Positions 15,551 through 23,069 of a stretch of DNA of 64,000 nt are shown piece by piece. The DNA is taken from the NCBI RefSeq assembly GCF_020532645.1, contig NZ_JAJAUZ010000021.1, forward strand, positions 1 to 64,000, written 5' to 3'. The notes beneath the pieces are model-generated. The model was not told the DNA's origin. It did not search any database and worked only from the letters and a program-made list of their open reading frames with translations. The position numbers were made by a program, and so were the translations under genes. Origin of the DNA: Streptomyces bambusae. GTDB taxonomy: Bacteria > Actinomycetota > Actinomycetes > Streptomycetales > Streptomycetaceae. Numbering within the stretch: the first letter of the stretch is position 1; the number at the start of each line of letters is the position of its first letter.

Positions 15551-16702
15551 TCACGTCGGGTCGAGGAGGGTGTCGAAGGCGGGCGGGAGGTGCTGCCAGG
15601 CCTCGGGGCCCGGGGTGTACTCCTCGTCGGTCAGGAGGCAGGAGTCGAGGAGGTGTTCCAGGCCTTCGCGGTCGAGGCCCGGGGACGTGAAGACGAGGTG
15701 CTGGCAGCAGTCGCCGTGCTCGGGGTGCCAGTCGAGGGCGGCCGCGGCCCGGCGCACGGGCGGGACGAGGTCCCAGGCAGCGTCGGGGAGTGCGGCCAGC
15801 CAGGGGCCGGCGCTCTCCATGCACAGGGCACCGCCGGCCGCGTCCCAGGACAGCAGCGTGTCGGGCCGGTCGGCGAGCCAGAACCGGCCGCGGCTGCGGG
15901 CGGCGGCGCACGACAGGTCCTCCAGTGCCCGGTAGAGGCGTTCGGGGTGGAAGGGCCGGCGGCGGTGCCAGACGAGGGTGGCGACGCCGGCCTCCTCGGC
16001 GTCGTGGGGCAGGAGTGCGCACGCGGGGTGCTGGGCGGCCGCGGCGGCCTCGACGTCGAAGCCGGCGAAGGCGGCCCGGACGAGGTCGGGTGAACCGGCC
16101 GGCACCCGGCGGGCGGTGGGGTGCAGCTGGGCGAGCAGGGCGTGGTCCGACGCGTCGGCCTCGTGGCTGTCGACGACCGCGAGGACGGGCGCGTACTCCA
16201 GCTGCCGGGCCCAGGTGTCGCCGACCGTCCGCCCGTCGGTGGGGGCGGCCGCGAGGCCGACGTCGGCCAGGTCGTCGCCGTTGGCGAGGCACGGCAGGAC
16301 GAGTGCGGGGTCCACGGCGGTGATCACCCCGGTCAGGTCGAGGCGGCCGCCGCCGTGGGCGGTGATCACCTCGGCCATGGCCTTGGGTTCGACCGAGTCC
16401 CACAGTTCGACCACGGCGAGCCGGGTGAGGCCGCCGTCCGCCAGCCGTTCCAGTTCGGGGACGAGGTCCTCGCGCAGGGCGCAGCAGGCGCAGTCGTTGA
16501 CCAGGGGTGCCTCCCCCTCGGTGAGGGTGCCGGTGGCGTCGCGGAGGCGGCGCAGGACCCGGCCGTCGGCGGCCCGGGCAAGGTCGTGGTGGAGGGCCAC
16601 GCTGCCCGGGACCGCCGCCAGGAGCCGGTCGACGACCTCGGTGCGGGCGTCGGTGTGGATCCCGGCGACGATCACGACGGGCAGGTGGCGGGCGTGCTGC
16701 AT
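15551..16702 (-). CDS. CobW/COG0523 GTPase-like metallochaperone of the zinc-starvation cluster
   Basis: 383 residues. The COG0523 hallmarks are a metal-binding CxCC, here NDCACCALREDL (about residue 70), ELWDSVEP...AVVE in the GTPase core, a Walker-B-like AVVDSHEADASDHALLAQ, and a CobW C-terminal domain with LVWHRRRPFHPERLY and RGRFWLADRP. The P-loop, normally GxxGxGKT, is GIHTDARTE, so nucleotide binding by the usual loop is doubtful. It sits among zinc-free ribosomal proteins, which marks it as the zinc-responsive subgroup that delivers zinc to client enzymes. ATG overlaps the L31 stop codon (TGATG), so the two are co-translated; an upstream TTG is not needed. Confidence 0.85.
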   Translation of the reverse strand: MQHARHLPVVIVAGIHTDARTEVVDRLLAAVPGSVALHHDLARAADGRVLRRLRDATGTLTEGEAPLVNDCACCALREDLVPELERLADGGLTRLAVVELWDSVEPKAMAEVITAHGGGRLDLTGVITAVDPALVLPCLANGDDLADVGLAAAPTDGRTVGDTWARQLEYAPVLAVVDSHEADASDHALLAQLHPTARRVPAGSPDLVRAAFAGFDVEAAAAAQHPACALLPHDAEEAGVATLVWHRRRPFHPERLYRALEDLSCAAARSRGRFWLADRPDTLLSWDAAGGALCMESAGPWLAALPDAAWDLVPPVRRAAAALDWHPEHGDCCQHLVFTSPGLDREGLEHLLDSCLLTDEEYTPGPEAWQHLPPAFDTLLDPT

Positions 16703-16947
16703 CAACGGGTCCCGTAGCGGCGCTCGAACTTCTCGACGCGGCCGGCGGTGTCGAGGACGCGGGCGGTGCCCGTGTAGAAGGGGTGGCTCGCGGAGGAGAT
16801 CTCCACGTCGACCACGGGGTAGGTGTTGCCGTCCTCCCAGTCGACGGTCTTGTCGCTGGTCATGGTGGACCGGGTGAGGAACGCGGTGCCGGTGGCCGTG
16901 TCACGGAAGACGACGGGCGCGTAGGCGGGGTGGATGCCGGGCTTCAC
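16702..16947 (-). CDS. rpmE2: 50S ribosomal protein L31 type B (zinc-independent)
   Basis: 81 residues: KPGIHPAYAPVVFRDTATG... SSASHPFYTGTARVLDTAGRVEKFERRYG, the type B L31 pattern lacking the CxxC pair of the zinc form. GTG start. Overlaps CobW at its stop codon and lies 85 bp below L33. Its replacement of zinc-bearing L31 is the best-characterised part of the Zur response in bacteria. Confidence 0.93.
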   Translation of the reverse strand: MKPGIHPAYAPVVFRDTATGTAFLTRSTMTSDKTVDWEDGNTYPVVDVEISSASHPFYTGTARVLDTAGRVEKFERRYGTR

Positions 16948-17032
16948 TGCAGGGGCCTCTCTCTCGGAGTACGAGCGGGTACGGACGGTTCGGATGGTTC
17001 GGACGGGTACGGGCGGATGCCGCAGGTCGGCG

Positions 17033-17197
17033 TCAGCGCTCTTCGCGGAAGTCGACGTGACGCCGGACGACGGGGTCGAACTTGCGCAGGACCATGCGGT
17101 CGGGGTCGTTGCGGCGGTTCTTGCGGGTGACGTAGGTGAACCCGGTGCCTGCCGTGGAACGGAGCTTGATGACCGGGCGGATCTCGTTGCGTGCCAT
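17033..17197 (-). CDS. rpmG: 50S ribosomal protein L33, cysteine-free paralogue
   Basis: 54 residues, MARNEIRPVIKLRSTAGTG... RMVLRKFDPVVRRHVDFREER. The two CxxC pairs of zinc-binding L33 are absent. First gene of the minus-strand operon, starting 14 bp from a probable Zur box and divergent from L28. Confidence 0.93.
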   Translation of the reverse strand: MARNEIRPVIKLRSTAGTGFTYVTRKNRRNDPDRMVLRKFDPVVRRHVDFREER

Positions 17198-17210
17198 GCG
17201 GCTAGTATAC

Positions 17211-17229
17211 GACAACGGTTTTCATTACC
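17211..17229. promoter_or_regulatory. Probable Zur box
   Basis: GACAACGGTTTTCATTACC in the 82-bp divergent gap between L33 and L28. It resembles actinobacterial Zur operators (TGAAAA-T-[AC]-ATTTTCA-type symmetry; right half TTTTCATTA exact, left half TGACAA-like degraded). Position between two zinc-free ribosomal operons is where Zur sits in other streptomycetes. One site could serve both directions. Confidence 0.65.
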
Positions 17230-17279
17230 AATAGTGTCTGCGTCACATCGCGACGCAGCACAGGAAGGCGGCTCCCGAC

Positions 17280-17516
17280 ATGTCGGCCCACTGCCAGCTC
17301 ACCGGCGCCAAGCCGGGCTTCGGCCACCACATCTCCCACTCCCACCGGCGCACCCCGCGCCGCTTCGACCCCAACATCCAGCGCAAGCGCTACTGGCTGG
17401 CCGGCGAAGGCCGCCACGTCCGCCTGACCCTCAGCGCACGGGCGGTCAAGACGGTGGACGTCATCGGCATCGAGGCGGCCGTCGCCCGGATCCGCGCCCG
17501 CGGCGGGAAGGTCTGA
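17280..17516 (+). CDS. rpmB: 50S ribosomal protein L28, zinc-site-deficient paralogue
   Basis: 78 residues: QLTGAKPGFGHHISHSHRRTPRRFDPNIQRKRYW, the standard L28 core with the first CxxC reduced to a single Cys (HCQLTG). AGGAAGG ribosome site. Its stop overlaps the S14 start (TGATG). Part of the zinc-limitation set. Confidence 0.92.
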   Translation: MSAHCQLTGAKPGFGHHISHSHRRTPRRFDPNIQRKRYWLAGEGRHVRLTLSARAVKTVDVIGIEAAVARIRARGGKV

Positions 17517-17821
17517 TGGCGAAGCGCAGCAAGACCGCACGCAACGAGCAGCGCAAGCGGACCGTCGCGCGGTACGCCGCCCGGCGGGCCGAGCTGAAGG
17601 AGGTCATCCGCCGCCCGTCGAGCACCACCGCCGACCGCGAAGCGGCCCGTGCGGAACTGCGCCGGCAGCCGCGCGACGCCAGCGCCACCCGGGTCCGCAA
17701 CCGCGACGGTGTGGACGGCCGGCCCCGCGGCCACCTGCGGAAGTTCGGCCTCTCCCGGATCCGGTTCCGGCAGCAGGCGCACGCCGGATTCCTGCCGGGC
17801 GTGACCAAGGCCTCCTGGTGA
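17516..17821 (+). CDS. rpsN: 30S ribosomal protein S14, cysteine-free (long) form
   Basis: 101 residues, MAKRSKTARNEQRKRTVARYAARRAE... RVRNRDGVDGRPRGHLRKFGLSRIRFRQQAHAGFLPGVTKASW. This is the long, zinc-free S14; the short zinc form has a CxxC-x12-CxxC knuckle that is missing here. Translationally coupled to L28 and followed by an 18-bp hairpin. Confidence 0.94.
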   Translation: MAKRSKTARNEQRKRTVARYAARRAELKEVIRRPSSTTADREAARAELRRQPRDASATRVRNRDGVDGRPRGHLRKFGLSRIRFRQQAHAGFLPGVTKASW

Positions 17822-17849
17822 CCCCGGGCCGCCCGGCCCCGTGAAACGC

Positions 17850-17889
17850 ATCAGGGGCCGTTCCGGATCTCTCCGGAACGGCCCCTGAT
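17850..17889. terminator. Bidirectional terminator after rpsN
   Basis: A perfect 18-bp inverted repeat (17850-17867 with 17872-17889) around a TCTC loop, between the convergent rpsN and PAP2 genes. Likely stops transcription from both sides. Confidence 0.9.
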
Positions 17890-17904
17890 CGGGATGCGGC
17901 GGCC

Positions 17905-19281
17905 TCAGACCAGCTCGGCCTGGGTCTCGCGGCGCTGCTTCGGCAGCCTCGGCGCGGCCGGGCCCGAGCCCGACTCCGCCTCGCGGTCCCACGCGCGCGT
18001 GGTGCGTACGTACGCGTAGATCACCGAGGTCATCGACAGCAGGACCAGCGGGCCGAACAGCCACGGCAGGTCGGCCATCCGGACCGGCAGGAAGCGGTAC
18101 GCGAGCAGGAGCGCGGTGAAGACCGCCGCGCCGTAGCCGGTGAGCAGGAGGCCCCGGCGGTCACGGCCGCGGTCGAGGGTGCGCAGGCCCGCCTCGATGG
18201 TGAGGGTGAACACGACGCCCGCGACCAGGTCGGCACCGTAGTGGTAGCCGAAGCCGAGGGTCGCGCCGAGCGTGGTGAGCAGCCAGAACACACCGAGCAG
18301 CCGGAGCGCGAGCGGGCCCTTGCGTGAGTGGATGAAGATCGCGGTGGCCCACGCGGTGTGCAGGCTGGGCATGCAGTTGCGCGGGGTGAACCCGTCGAAC
18401 GGCATCGGGACCGGGGTGCCGACCGCCGGCGCGGTCGCCGGCCACAGGTCGGCCACCGCCCACCGGCCGCCGTCGGCGCCGAACGCGAAGATCGGCCCGA
18501 CCACCGGGTAGATCATGTAGAACGCCGGCCCCAGCAGGCCGATCACCAGGAACGTGCGCACCAGGTGGTGGCGGGGGAAGCGGCGCTCCGCGGCCACGTT
18601 CCGGAACTGGTACAGCGCGACGATCACGGCCGCCACGGCCAGCTGGATGTAGACCCACTCCAGGATCCACGGACCGATCTCGCCGGTCTTCGCGACCAGC
18701 CGGCCGACCACCCAGGACGGGTTGCCGAGCGCGTGGTCGGCGGTGGCCACGTACTGGTCGAGGACCATCGGCCGGGTCTTCGCCGTGATCAGCAGCCAGG
18801 TGTAGCCGGTCTTGCGGCCGGCGACCAGCAGCAGGGCCAGGCCGACGCCGGTCAGCAGCAGCTTCCGCTCCCGGCCGGTGCGGCGGGTGACCGCGATCAC
18901 CGCGCAGGCCAGGGTGACGATGAGCGCCCCGTTGCCGTACATCATCTCGGCGCCGGCGGCCCAGCGGACCAGCCAGAAGACGAGGTCGATGCCGATCGCG
19001 GTGCCCAGGGCGATGAATCTCTGCCGCCAGGTGAAGACGACCATCATCAGCGCCATGCCCGCGTACAGCACCGTGCCGGACTTGGGGGCGAAGACGACCT
19101 CGCGGGCCTGGTCGGTGATCGGCCCGTGCTGCCCGTACCGGCGCGCGGCGATCTCCAGTCCGACGAGGAACGCGAGAGTCACCACGCCCGCCGCGGCCCA
19201 CAGCAGGACCCGCGGCCGACGCAGCGCGGCGGGATCGAGGCCGGCTATTCCCGCACGCACTTTCGACAGCGTAGATATCAA
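17905..19281 (-). CDS. PAP2-superfamily membrane phosphatase/phosphotransferase (AUR1-like)
   Basis: 458 residues, polytopic. The phosphatase motifs lie in the C-terminal half: TPRNCMPSLHTAWATAIFIHSRKGPLALR (PSxH, catalytic His) and GFGYHYGADLVAGVV (second catalytic His with Asp), matching the inositol phosphotransferase/AUR1-like subgroup rather than the classical PSGH type. About ten membrane helices. Acts on lipid phosphates or transfers phospho-head groups in the membrane; the true substrate is open. The first codon appears to be TTG at 19281 with a weak ribosome site; GTG at 19260 is the alternative. Confidence 0.8.
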   Translation of the reverse strand: MISTLSKVRAGIAGLDPAALRRPRVLLWAAAGVVTLAFLVGLEIAARRYGQHGPITDQAREVVFAPKSGTVLYAGMALMMVVFTWRQRFIALGTAIGIDLVFWLVRWAAGAEMMYGNGALIVTLACAVIAVTRRTGRERKLLLTGVGLALLLVAGRKTGYTWLLITAKTRPMVLDQYVATADHALGNPSWVVGRLVAKTGEIGPWILEWVYIQLAVAAVIVALYQFRNVAAERRFPRHHLVRTFLVIGLLGPAFYMIYPVVGPIFAFGADGGRWAVADLWPATAPAVGTPVPMPFDGFTPRNCMPSLHTAWATAIFIHSRKGPLALRLLGVFWLLTTLGATLGFGYHYGADLVAGVVFTLTIEAGLRTLDRGRDRRGLLLTGYGAAVFTALLLAYRFLPVRMADLPWLFGPLVLLSMTSVIYAYVRTTRAWDREAESGSGPAAPRLPKQRRETQAELV

Positions 19282-19348
19282 TGTTCTCAGCCGATTGGTT
19301 CGATTGTTGATTTGAGGACGATCGTTGTTGGTCGCAGCATGCTACCCG

Positions 19349-20341
19349 TCAGGCGAAGACCCCGGCGGCCGCGAGCAGCGCGCAGACCGCGAGGTTCACC
19401 GCGCGGTGCTCCCAGAAGACGGCGACGAACTCCCGGATGGTGGCCGACGGCCAGAAGTAGCGGGCGGTCGGTGACCCCAGCACCTGTCCGTTGACGCCGG
19501 CCCGGCGGGCTGTCATCGCCGCGCGGAAGGCGTGGAAGTTGTTCGTGACGACCACGCAACGGTAGCCGGGGTCCGCATCGGCCATGATCGCCCGGCTGAA
19601 GGCGAGGTTCTCGGCGGTGGTCCGGGAACGGTCCTCCACCCGGACGTGCTCGGCGGGCACGCCCCGTTCGATCAGCCAGTCGGCCATCGCCCGGCCTTCG
19701 GGCAGCAGTTCGTCCGGCCCCTGCCCGCCGGAGGTGAGGAGCAGCGGGGCGGGCCCGCCGCGGGCGATCTGCGCCTCGTAGATGCGCAGCCCCCGGTCGA
19801 GGCGGGAGGCCAGCAGCGGCGGCACCCGGTGGCCGCCGATGAGGCCGGAGCCGAGCATGACGACGTAGTCGACGTTCCCGCGCACGGCGATCCGGCCGTA
19901 GAGGAAGGCGTAGCCGAGGAAGCACTGGAAGATGAAGGAGACGTAGCCGCCGACCAGCAGGATCGCGACGCCCGCCCGGTAGCCGCCCGTGCTCGATCCG
20001 CCCAGCAGGAAGGCGAGGAGCACGGCCGTCCCGGCGATCGCCAGCCCGGCCAGCAAGGACAGCAGGTTGCCGATGCGGCGCCCCTCCTTGCGGACCATGG
20101 TCACGCCGTTGGCGATCAGGAAGGCGCTGAGTACGAAGGTCCCCGCGATCGGGGTCAGCAGGGCCAGGGCCAGGACCCACTCGGCCAGGGGGCCGGAGAT
20201 GCGCGCCAGGGTGACGACGAGGGCCAGGAGGAAGGTGATGAGGGTGAGGCCGAAGAGGACGGCGTTGCGGAAGAGCCGCCGGTCCTGGCGGACGCTCAGC
20301 AGGAAGAGGAGGAACAGGGCGCAGGACAGGACGTAGAGCAC
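19349..20341 (-). CDS. YdcF/ElyC-family (DUF218) membrane protein
   Basis: 330 residues. The N-terminal part has five or six membrane helices; the C-terminal domain is DUF218: VDYVVMLGSGLIGG... LASRLDRGLRIYE... LLLTSGGQGPDELLPEGRAMADWLIERGVPAEHVRVEDRSRTTAENLAFS... VVVTNNFHAFRAAMTARRAG. These motifs are diagnostic. Family members (SanA, ElyC, YdcF) affect envelope precursor or peptidoglycan metabolism and vancomycin sensitivity; the biochemical reaction is unsettled. A final helix lies at the C terminus (AVNLAVCALLAAAGVF). GTG start. Confidence 0.85.
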   Translation of the reverse strand: MLYVLSCALFLLFLLSVRQDRRLFRNAVLFGLTLITFLLALVVTLARISGPLAEWVLALALLTPIAGTFVLSAFLIANGVTMVRKEGRRIGNLLSLLAGLAIAGTAVLLAFLLGGSSTGGYRAGVAILLVGGYVSFIFQCFLGYAFLYGRIAVRGNVDYVVMLGSGLIGGHRVPPLLASRLDRGLRIYEAQIARGGPAPLLLTSGGQGPDELLPEGRAMADWLIERGVPAEHVRVEDRSRTTAENLAFSRAIMADADPGYRCVVVTNNFHAFRAAMTARRAGVNGQVLGSPTARYFWPSATIREFVAVFWEHRAVNLAVCALLAAAGVFA

Positions 20342-20435
20342 CGGTTCGCCGTTCGGTCGGGTCTCGGCGGGGCCCGCCCGTGGTGGGTGCGGGACCGCGG
20401 CCGATGGGGACGGGGGGTATCCGTGCGGCGGGCAG

Positions 20436-20903
20436 CTACTGCTTGTTCTTGAGGTTCCTGAGCGCGTCGTCGGCGGTCAGCCAGGCGGTGAGCGTCCTGC
20501 CGTCGAGGTAGGCGTGGTACCCGCCCTCGCAGCGGGCGGTCGCCCGGCGCGCCGCGTCCTCGGGGAACCAGTCCGACTTGACCTTCGGGACGTCCGGGGT
20601 GACGGCCGGCCGCTCCGTGCGGCAGCCCGCGGGCAGCGCGGCGGTCGGGAGCTGCGCCTTCAGCAGGCGCTCGTCGCCGGTGGTCTTCCAGTTCCAGGTG
20701 ACGTCCGTGGCGTTGTCCGGCAGCCAGCGGGGCATCGTCTTCCGCTCCTCCTTGGCCTCCCGGCCCGTCTCGAACGTGTCCGCCATGTCGTGCCGGCCGT
20801 CGAGCCAGCTCCGCGCGACCGTGACGGCCACGGGTACGGACACGGCCAGGACGACGACGGTGCCGACGAGCGTGAGGACGAGGGTGCGGGCGCGATGGGC
20901 CAT
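20436..20903 (-). CDS. Membrane-anchored hypothetical protein
   Basis: 155 residues. One N-terminal membrane anchor (LVLTLVGTVVVLAVSVPVAVTVARSWL, about residues 8-34) followed by an extracytoplasmic domain with two cysteines (CRTERP, ARCEGG) that could form a disulfide, and a KWNWKTTGDERLLK-like strand region. GAAGG lies 9 bases upstream of the chosen ATG; an upstream ATG adding 20 residues has no ribosome site. Common as a lone streptomycete surface protein; function unknown. Confidence 0.55.
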   Translation of the reverse strand: MAHRARTLVLTLVGTVVVLAVSVPVAVTVARSWLDGRHDMADTFETGREAKEERKTMPRWLPDNATDVTWNWKTTGDERLLKAQLPTAALPAGCRTERPAVTPDVPKVKSDWFPEDAARRATARCEGGYHAYLDGRTLTAWLTADDALRNLKNKQ

Positions 20904-21021
20904 GGTGACTGCCTTCGGGGGCGGAGCGGGGGGCACCTCCATTCTGGAAGCGGCACCCCCCACCGGACATGCACCGACGGACGGAACCTGAACTCCGACC
21001 TGAGGACGACCCGTGGGACGG

Positions 21022-21046
21022 GTCCCCTACGTGGGGCTTAGGGGAC
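21022..21046 (-). terminator. Hairpin downstream of the 313-aa hypothetical gene
   Basis: GTCCCCTA (21022-21029) pairs with TAGGGGAC (21039-21046) across a 9-base loop, 52 bp past the stop codon of the minus-strand gene ending at 21098. Confidence 0.6.
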
Positions 21047-21097
21047 AGCAGCCTCTGCGTACGTACGACCCGGGAGCGAACGGACACCCGGCGCCGG

Positions 21098-22039
21098 TCA
21101 CCAGCGGGCGCGCAGGGTGCCGTCCTCGTCGGGGAGGGTGGCCGCGTGCAAGGGGTGGCGGTCGTCGTCGTGGAAGGGGAGGGCGCGGGCCGCGCGGGCG
21201 TCGGTGAGGGCGGCGGCGAGTCCGCGGTACTCGGTGTCGTCGACGATCGCGCTGCGGATCGTCCCGTCCGGTGTCTCCCACACGAGCTCGACGGTGCCGT
21301 CCGCGGGCAGCCCGGCGAGCACGGCGGCGACGTCCGGGCTGAGGTCGGGCCAGACCGTCAGCCGGGCGCGCGGGGTGAGAAGGGCGCGGACCGCGTCGAG
21401 GCCGTCCGGGGTCAGGCGGTGCCAGCGTGCCGCGTTGTGGACGTGGCCCTCCTCCAGGAGGGCAGTCCGCCGGGTGGCCAGGTCGGTGCGCAGGCGTGCC
21501 CAGAACGCGTCGTCGGCGGGCTCCGCCGGTTCCGGTTCCGCTGCGTAGGGCGAGGCGGGCAGTGGTTCGGCGAAGAGGCCGAGTTCCCGGGTCCGGGCCA
21601 CGGCCTCCGGGAAGGGCCGCGCGGTGCCCACGTACACGTACTGGTCCCATCCGACGTGCACGGTGAAGGTGTCCTCCGCTTCCAGCCGGCACCATGCACC
21701 CTGGTCCCGCAGCATGACTCTGACCAGCTCCAGCGCGACCGGCAGGGAGACCTCGGCGCCGTCGTGGTAGCCGGTGAGGTCGGGTGGGAAGAGCCCGGCG
21801 AGGCCGTGTCCGTCGGCCGCGGGCCCGGCGCCGAAGTGGACGAAGGCGGCCACCGCGGGCTCGCGGATCTCCAGCCGGTCGATGCCCGCGGCCGCCGCGA
21901 AGGACCCGACGGCCGCCAGGTACGCCGCCTCGACCGGCCCGTGGTCGCTGACCGTGTCCTCGGTGCCGGTGTAGCGACCCCGTTCGTCGCGGTCGGCGGG
22001 GTCGTACTTGGTGATGCGGTGGACGAAGACCGGCGGCAC
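21098..22039 (-). CDS. Hypothetical protein (313 aa), conserved streptomycete type
   Basis: 313 residues, GTG start, cytosolic. The opening MPPVFVHRITKYDPADRDERGRYTG and the central DRLEIREPAVAAFVHFGAG suggest a two-domain alpha/beta protein; the second half carries RLTPDGLDAVRALLTPRARLTVWPDLSPDVAAVL. I recognise it as the kind of uncharacterised protein frequent in Streptomyces but cannot name a reaction. Divergent from the 104-aa gene at 22129. Confidence 0.5.
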   Translation of the reverse strand: MPPVFVHRITKYDPADRDERGRYTGTEDTVSDHGPVEAAYLAAVGSFAAAAGIDRLEIREPAVAAFVHFGAGPAADGHGLAGLFPPDLTGYHDGAEVSLPVALELVRVMLRDQGAWCRLEAEDTFTVHVGWDQYVYVGTARPFPEAVARTRELGLFAEPLPASPYAAEPEPAEPADDAFWARLRTDLATRRTALLEEGHVHNAARWHRLTPDGLDAVRALLTPRARLTVWPDLSPDVAAVLAGLPADGTVELVWETPDGTIRSAIVDDTEYRGLAAALTDARAARALPFHDDDRHPLHAATLPDEDGTLRARW

Positions 22040-22128
22040 GGTGCTCCCGGGACGGGCGGAGGGGGTGGCGCGGCAGCGCCGGTGGTTAGGGTGTCGAGAA
22101 GCCTAGAGGTACCGATCCGGGGGAACCA

Positions 22129-22443
22129 GTGGGTCGCAACAGCACGCCGATACAGAACCAGGGCGACACGGAGCTCTGTCTCTTCATCGAGCCGTACTGC
22201 GAGGACTACTGGATGAAGCCGGGGGAAGCGTTCACCGTGCGTTCCGAGGCAGAGGGCGTCGACGTCTGGTTCGACACCTACGTCTCGAAGGGGTGCCTCA
22301 CCGTCTGGCTGTACCAGGACGGCGACCCGTACAAGATCGTCGGCGACTACGCGGTCGTCGACGAGAGCGGCGCCCGGCTGGATTCCGGGCACCAGAGGCC
22401 CAGCCGTCAGCGCTGGTCGGCTGCCGGGCCGATCATCGACTGA
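22129..22443 (+). CDS. Small hypothetical protein (104 aa)
   Basis: 104 residues, GTG start after GGGGGA. Short beta-rich protein: LCLFIEPYCEDYWMKPGEAFTVRSEAEGVDVWFDTYVSKGCLTVWLYQDGDPYKIVGDYAVVDESG. The two cysteines (ELCLF, EPYC) and one later Cys are unlikely to be zinc ligands by spacing. No signal peptide. Resembles small intracellular beta-sandwich proteins; function unknown. Confidence 0.5.
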   Translation: MGRNSTPIQNQGDTELCLFIEPYCEDYWMKPGEAFTVRSEAEGVDVWFDTYVSKGCLTVWLYQDGDPYKIVGDYAVVDESGARLDSGHQRPSRQRWSAAGPIID

Positions 22444-22526
22444 GGTGTTCCGGGCAGCGCTCGGCCCACGGCCGTGGGCTCCGTAAACCTGTTCGGGGCC
22501 GGCGTGCGGAGCATTACGGTGGCGCC

Positions 22527-23051
22527 ATGGTGCATGTGCGGGAGATGGGTGCGGCGGACGTCGAGGCCGTGTCGGGGATTCGGGTGCGGGGGTGGCAGGC
22601 CGCGTATGCGGGGATCGTTCCGCAGACGTATCTGGATGCCATGACCGTCGAGGAGGACGCGGCCGGGCGGCGGGAGTTCTTCGCACGGCCCGGGCGGACG
22701 GCGCGCGATCTGGTGGCGGTCGACGACGGCGGTCCGGTGGGGTGGATCTGCTTCGGGCCGTGGCGCGGTGAGATCGGTGAGATGCCCGGTGCCGGACGGA
22801 CGGGCGAGGTGTACGCCCTGTACGTCGCGCCGGAGCGGATCGGCGAGGGCATCGGCCACCGGCTCCTGACCGAGGCGCACGCCCGGATGAAGGACGCGGG
22901 CTTCGACGCGTCGGCCCTGTGGGTCCTCGACGACAACCGCCCGGCCCGCCGCTTCTACGAACGGGCCGGCTACGCACCCGACGGCACGACCCAGGACGAC
23001 GTGTACGACGATCTCACCCTCACCGAGCGCGGCTACCGGCGCATGCTCTGA
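22527..23051 (+). CDS. GNAT-family N-acetyltransferase
   Basis: 174 residues. Motif A of the acetyl-CoA site is EVYALYVAPERIGEGIGHRLLTEAHARM (strand beta4, then R/Q-x-x-G-x-G/A equivalent RIGEGIG), and motif B is ALWVLDDNRPARRFYERAGYAPDG. The start MVHVREMGAADVEAVSGIRVRGWQAAY is typical of the RimI-like/PF13508 group. Acetyl acceptor unknown. Convergent with the STAND-TPR gene; 18 bp separate them. Confidence 0.85.
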   Translation: MVHVREMGAADVEAVSGIRVRGWQAAYAGIVPQTYLDAMTVEEDAAGRREFFARPGRTARDLVAVDDGGPVGWICFGPWRGEIGEMPGAGRTGEVYALYVAPERIGEGIGHRLLTEAHARMKDAGFDASALWVLDDNRPARRFYERAGYAPDGTTQDDVYDDLTLTERGYRRML

Positions 23052-23069
23052 CCGGAGCCCGGCCCCGCT

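Noticed and set aside
22464..22479. GCCCACG-GC-CGTGGGC hairpin as terminator after the 104-aa gene
   Set aside because: Only a 7-bp stem with a 2-base loop; too small and sterically tight to be called a terminator.
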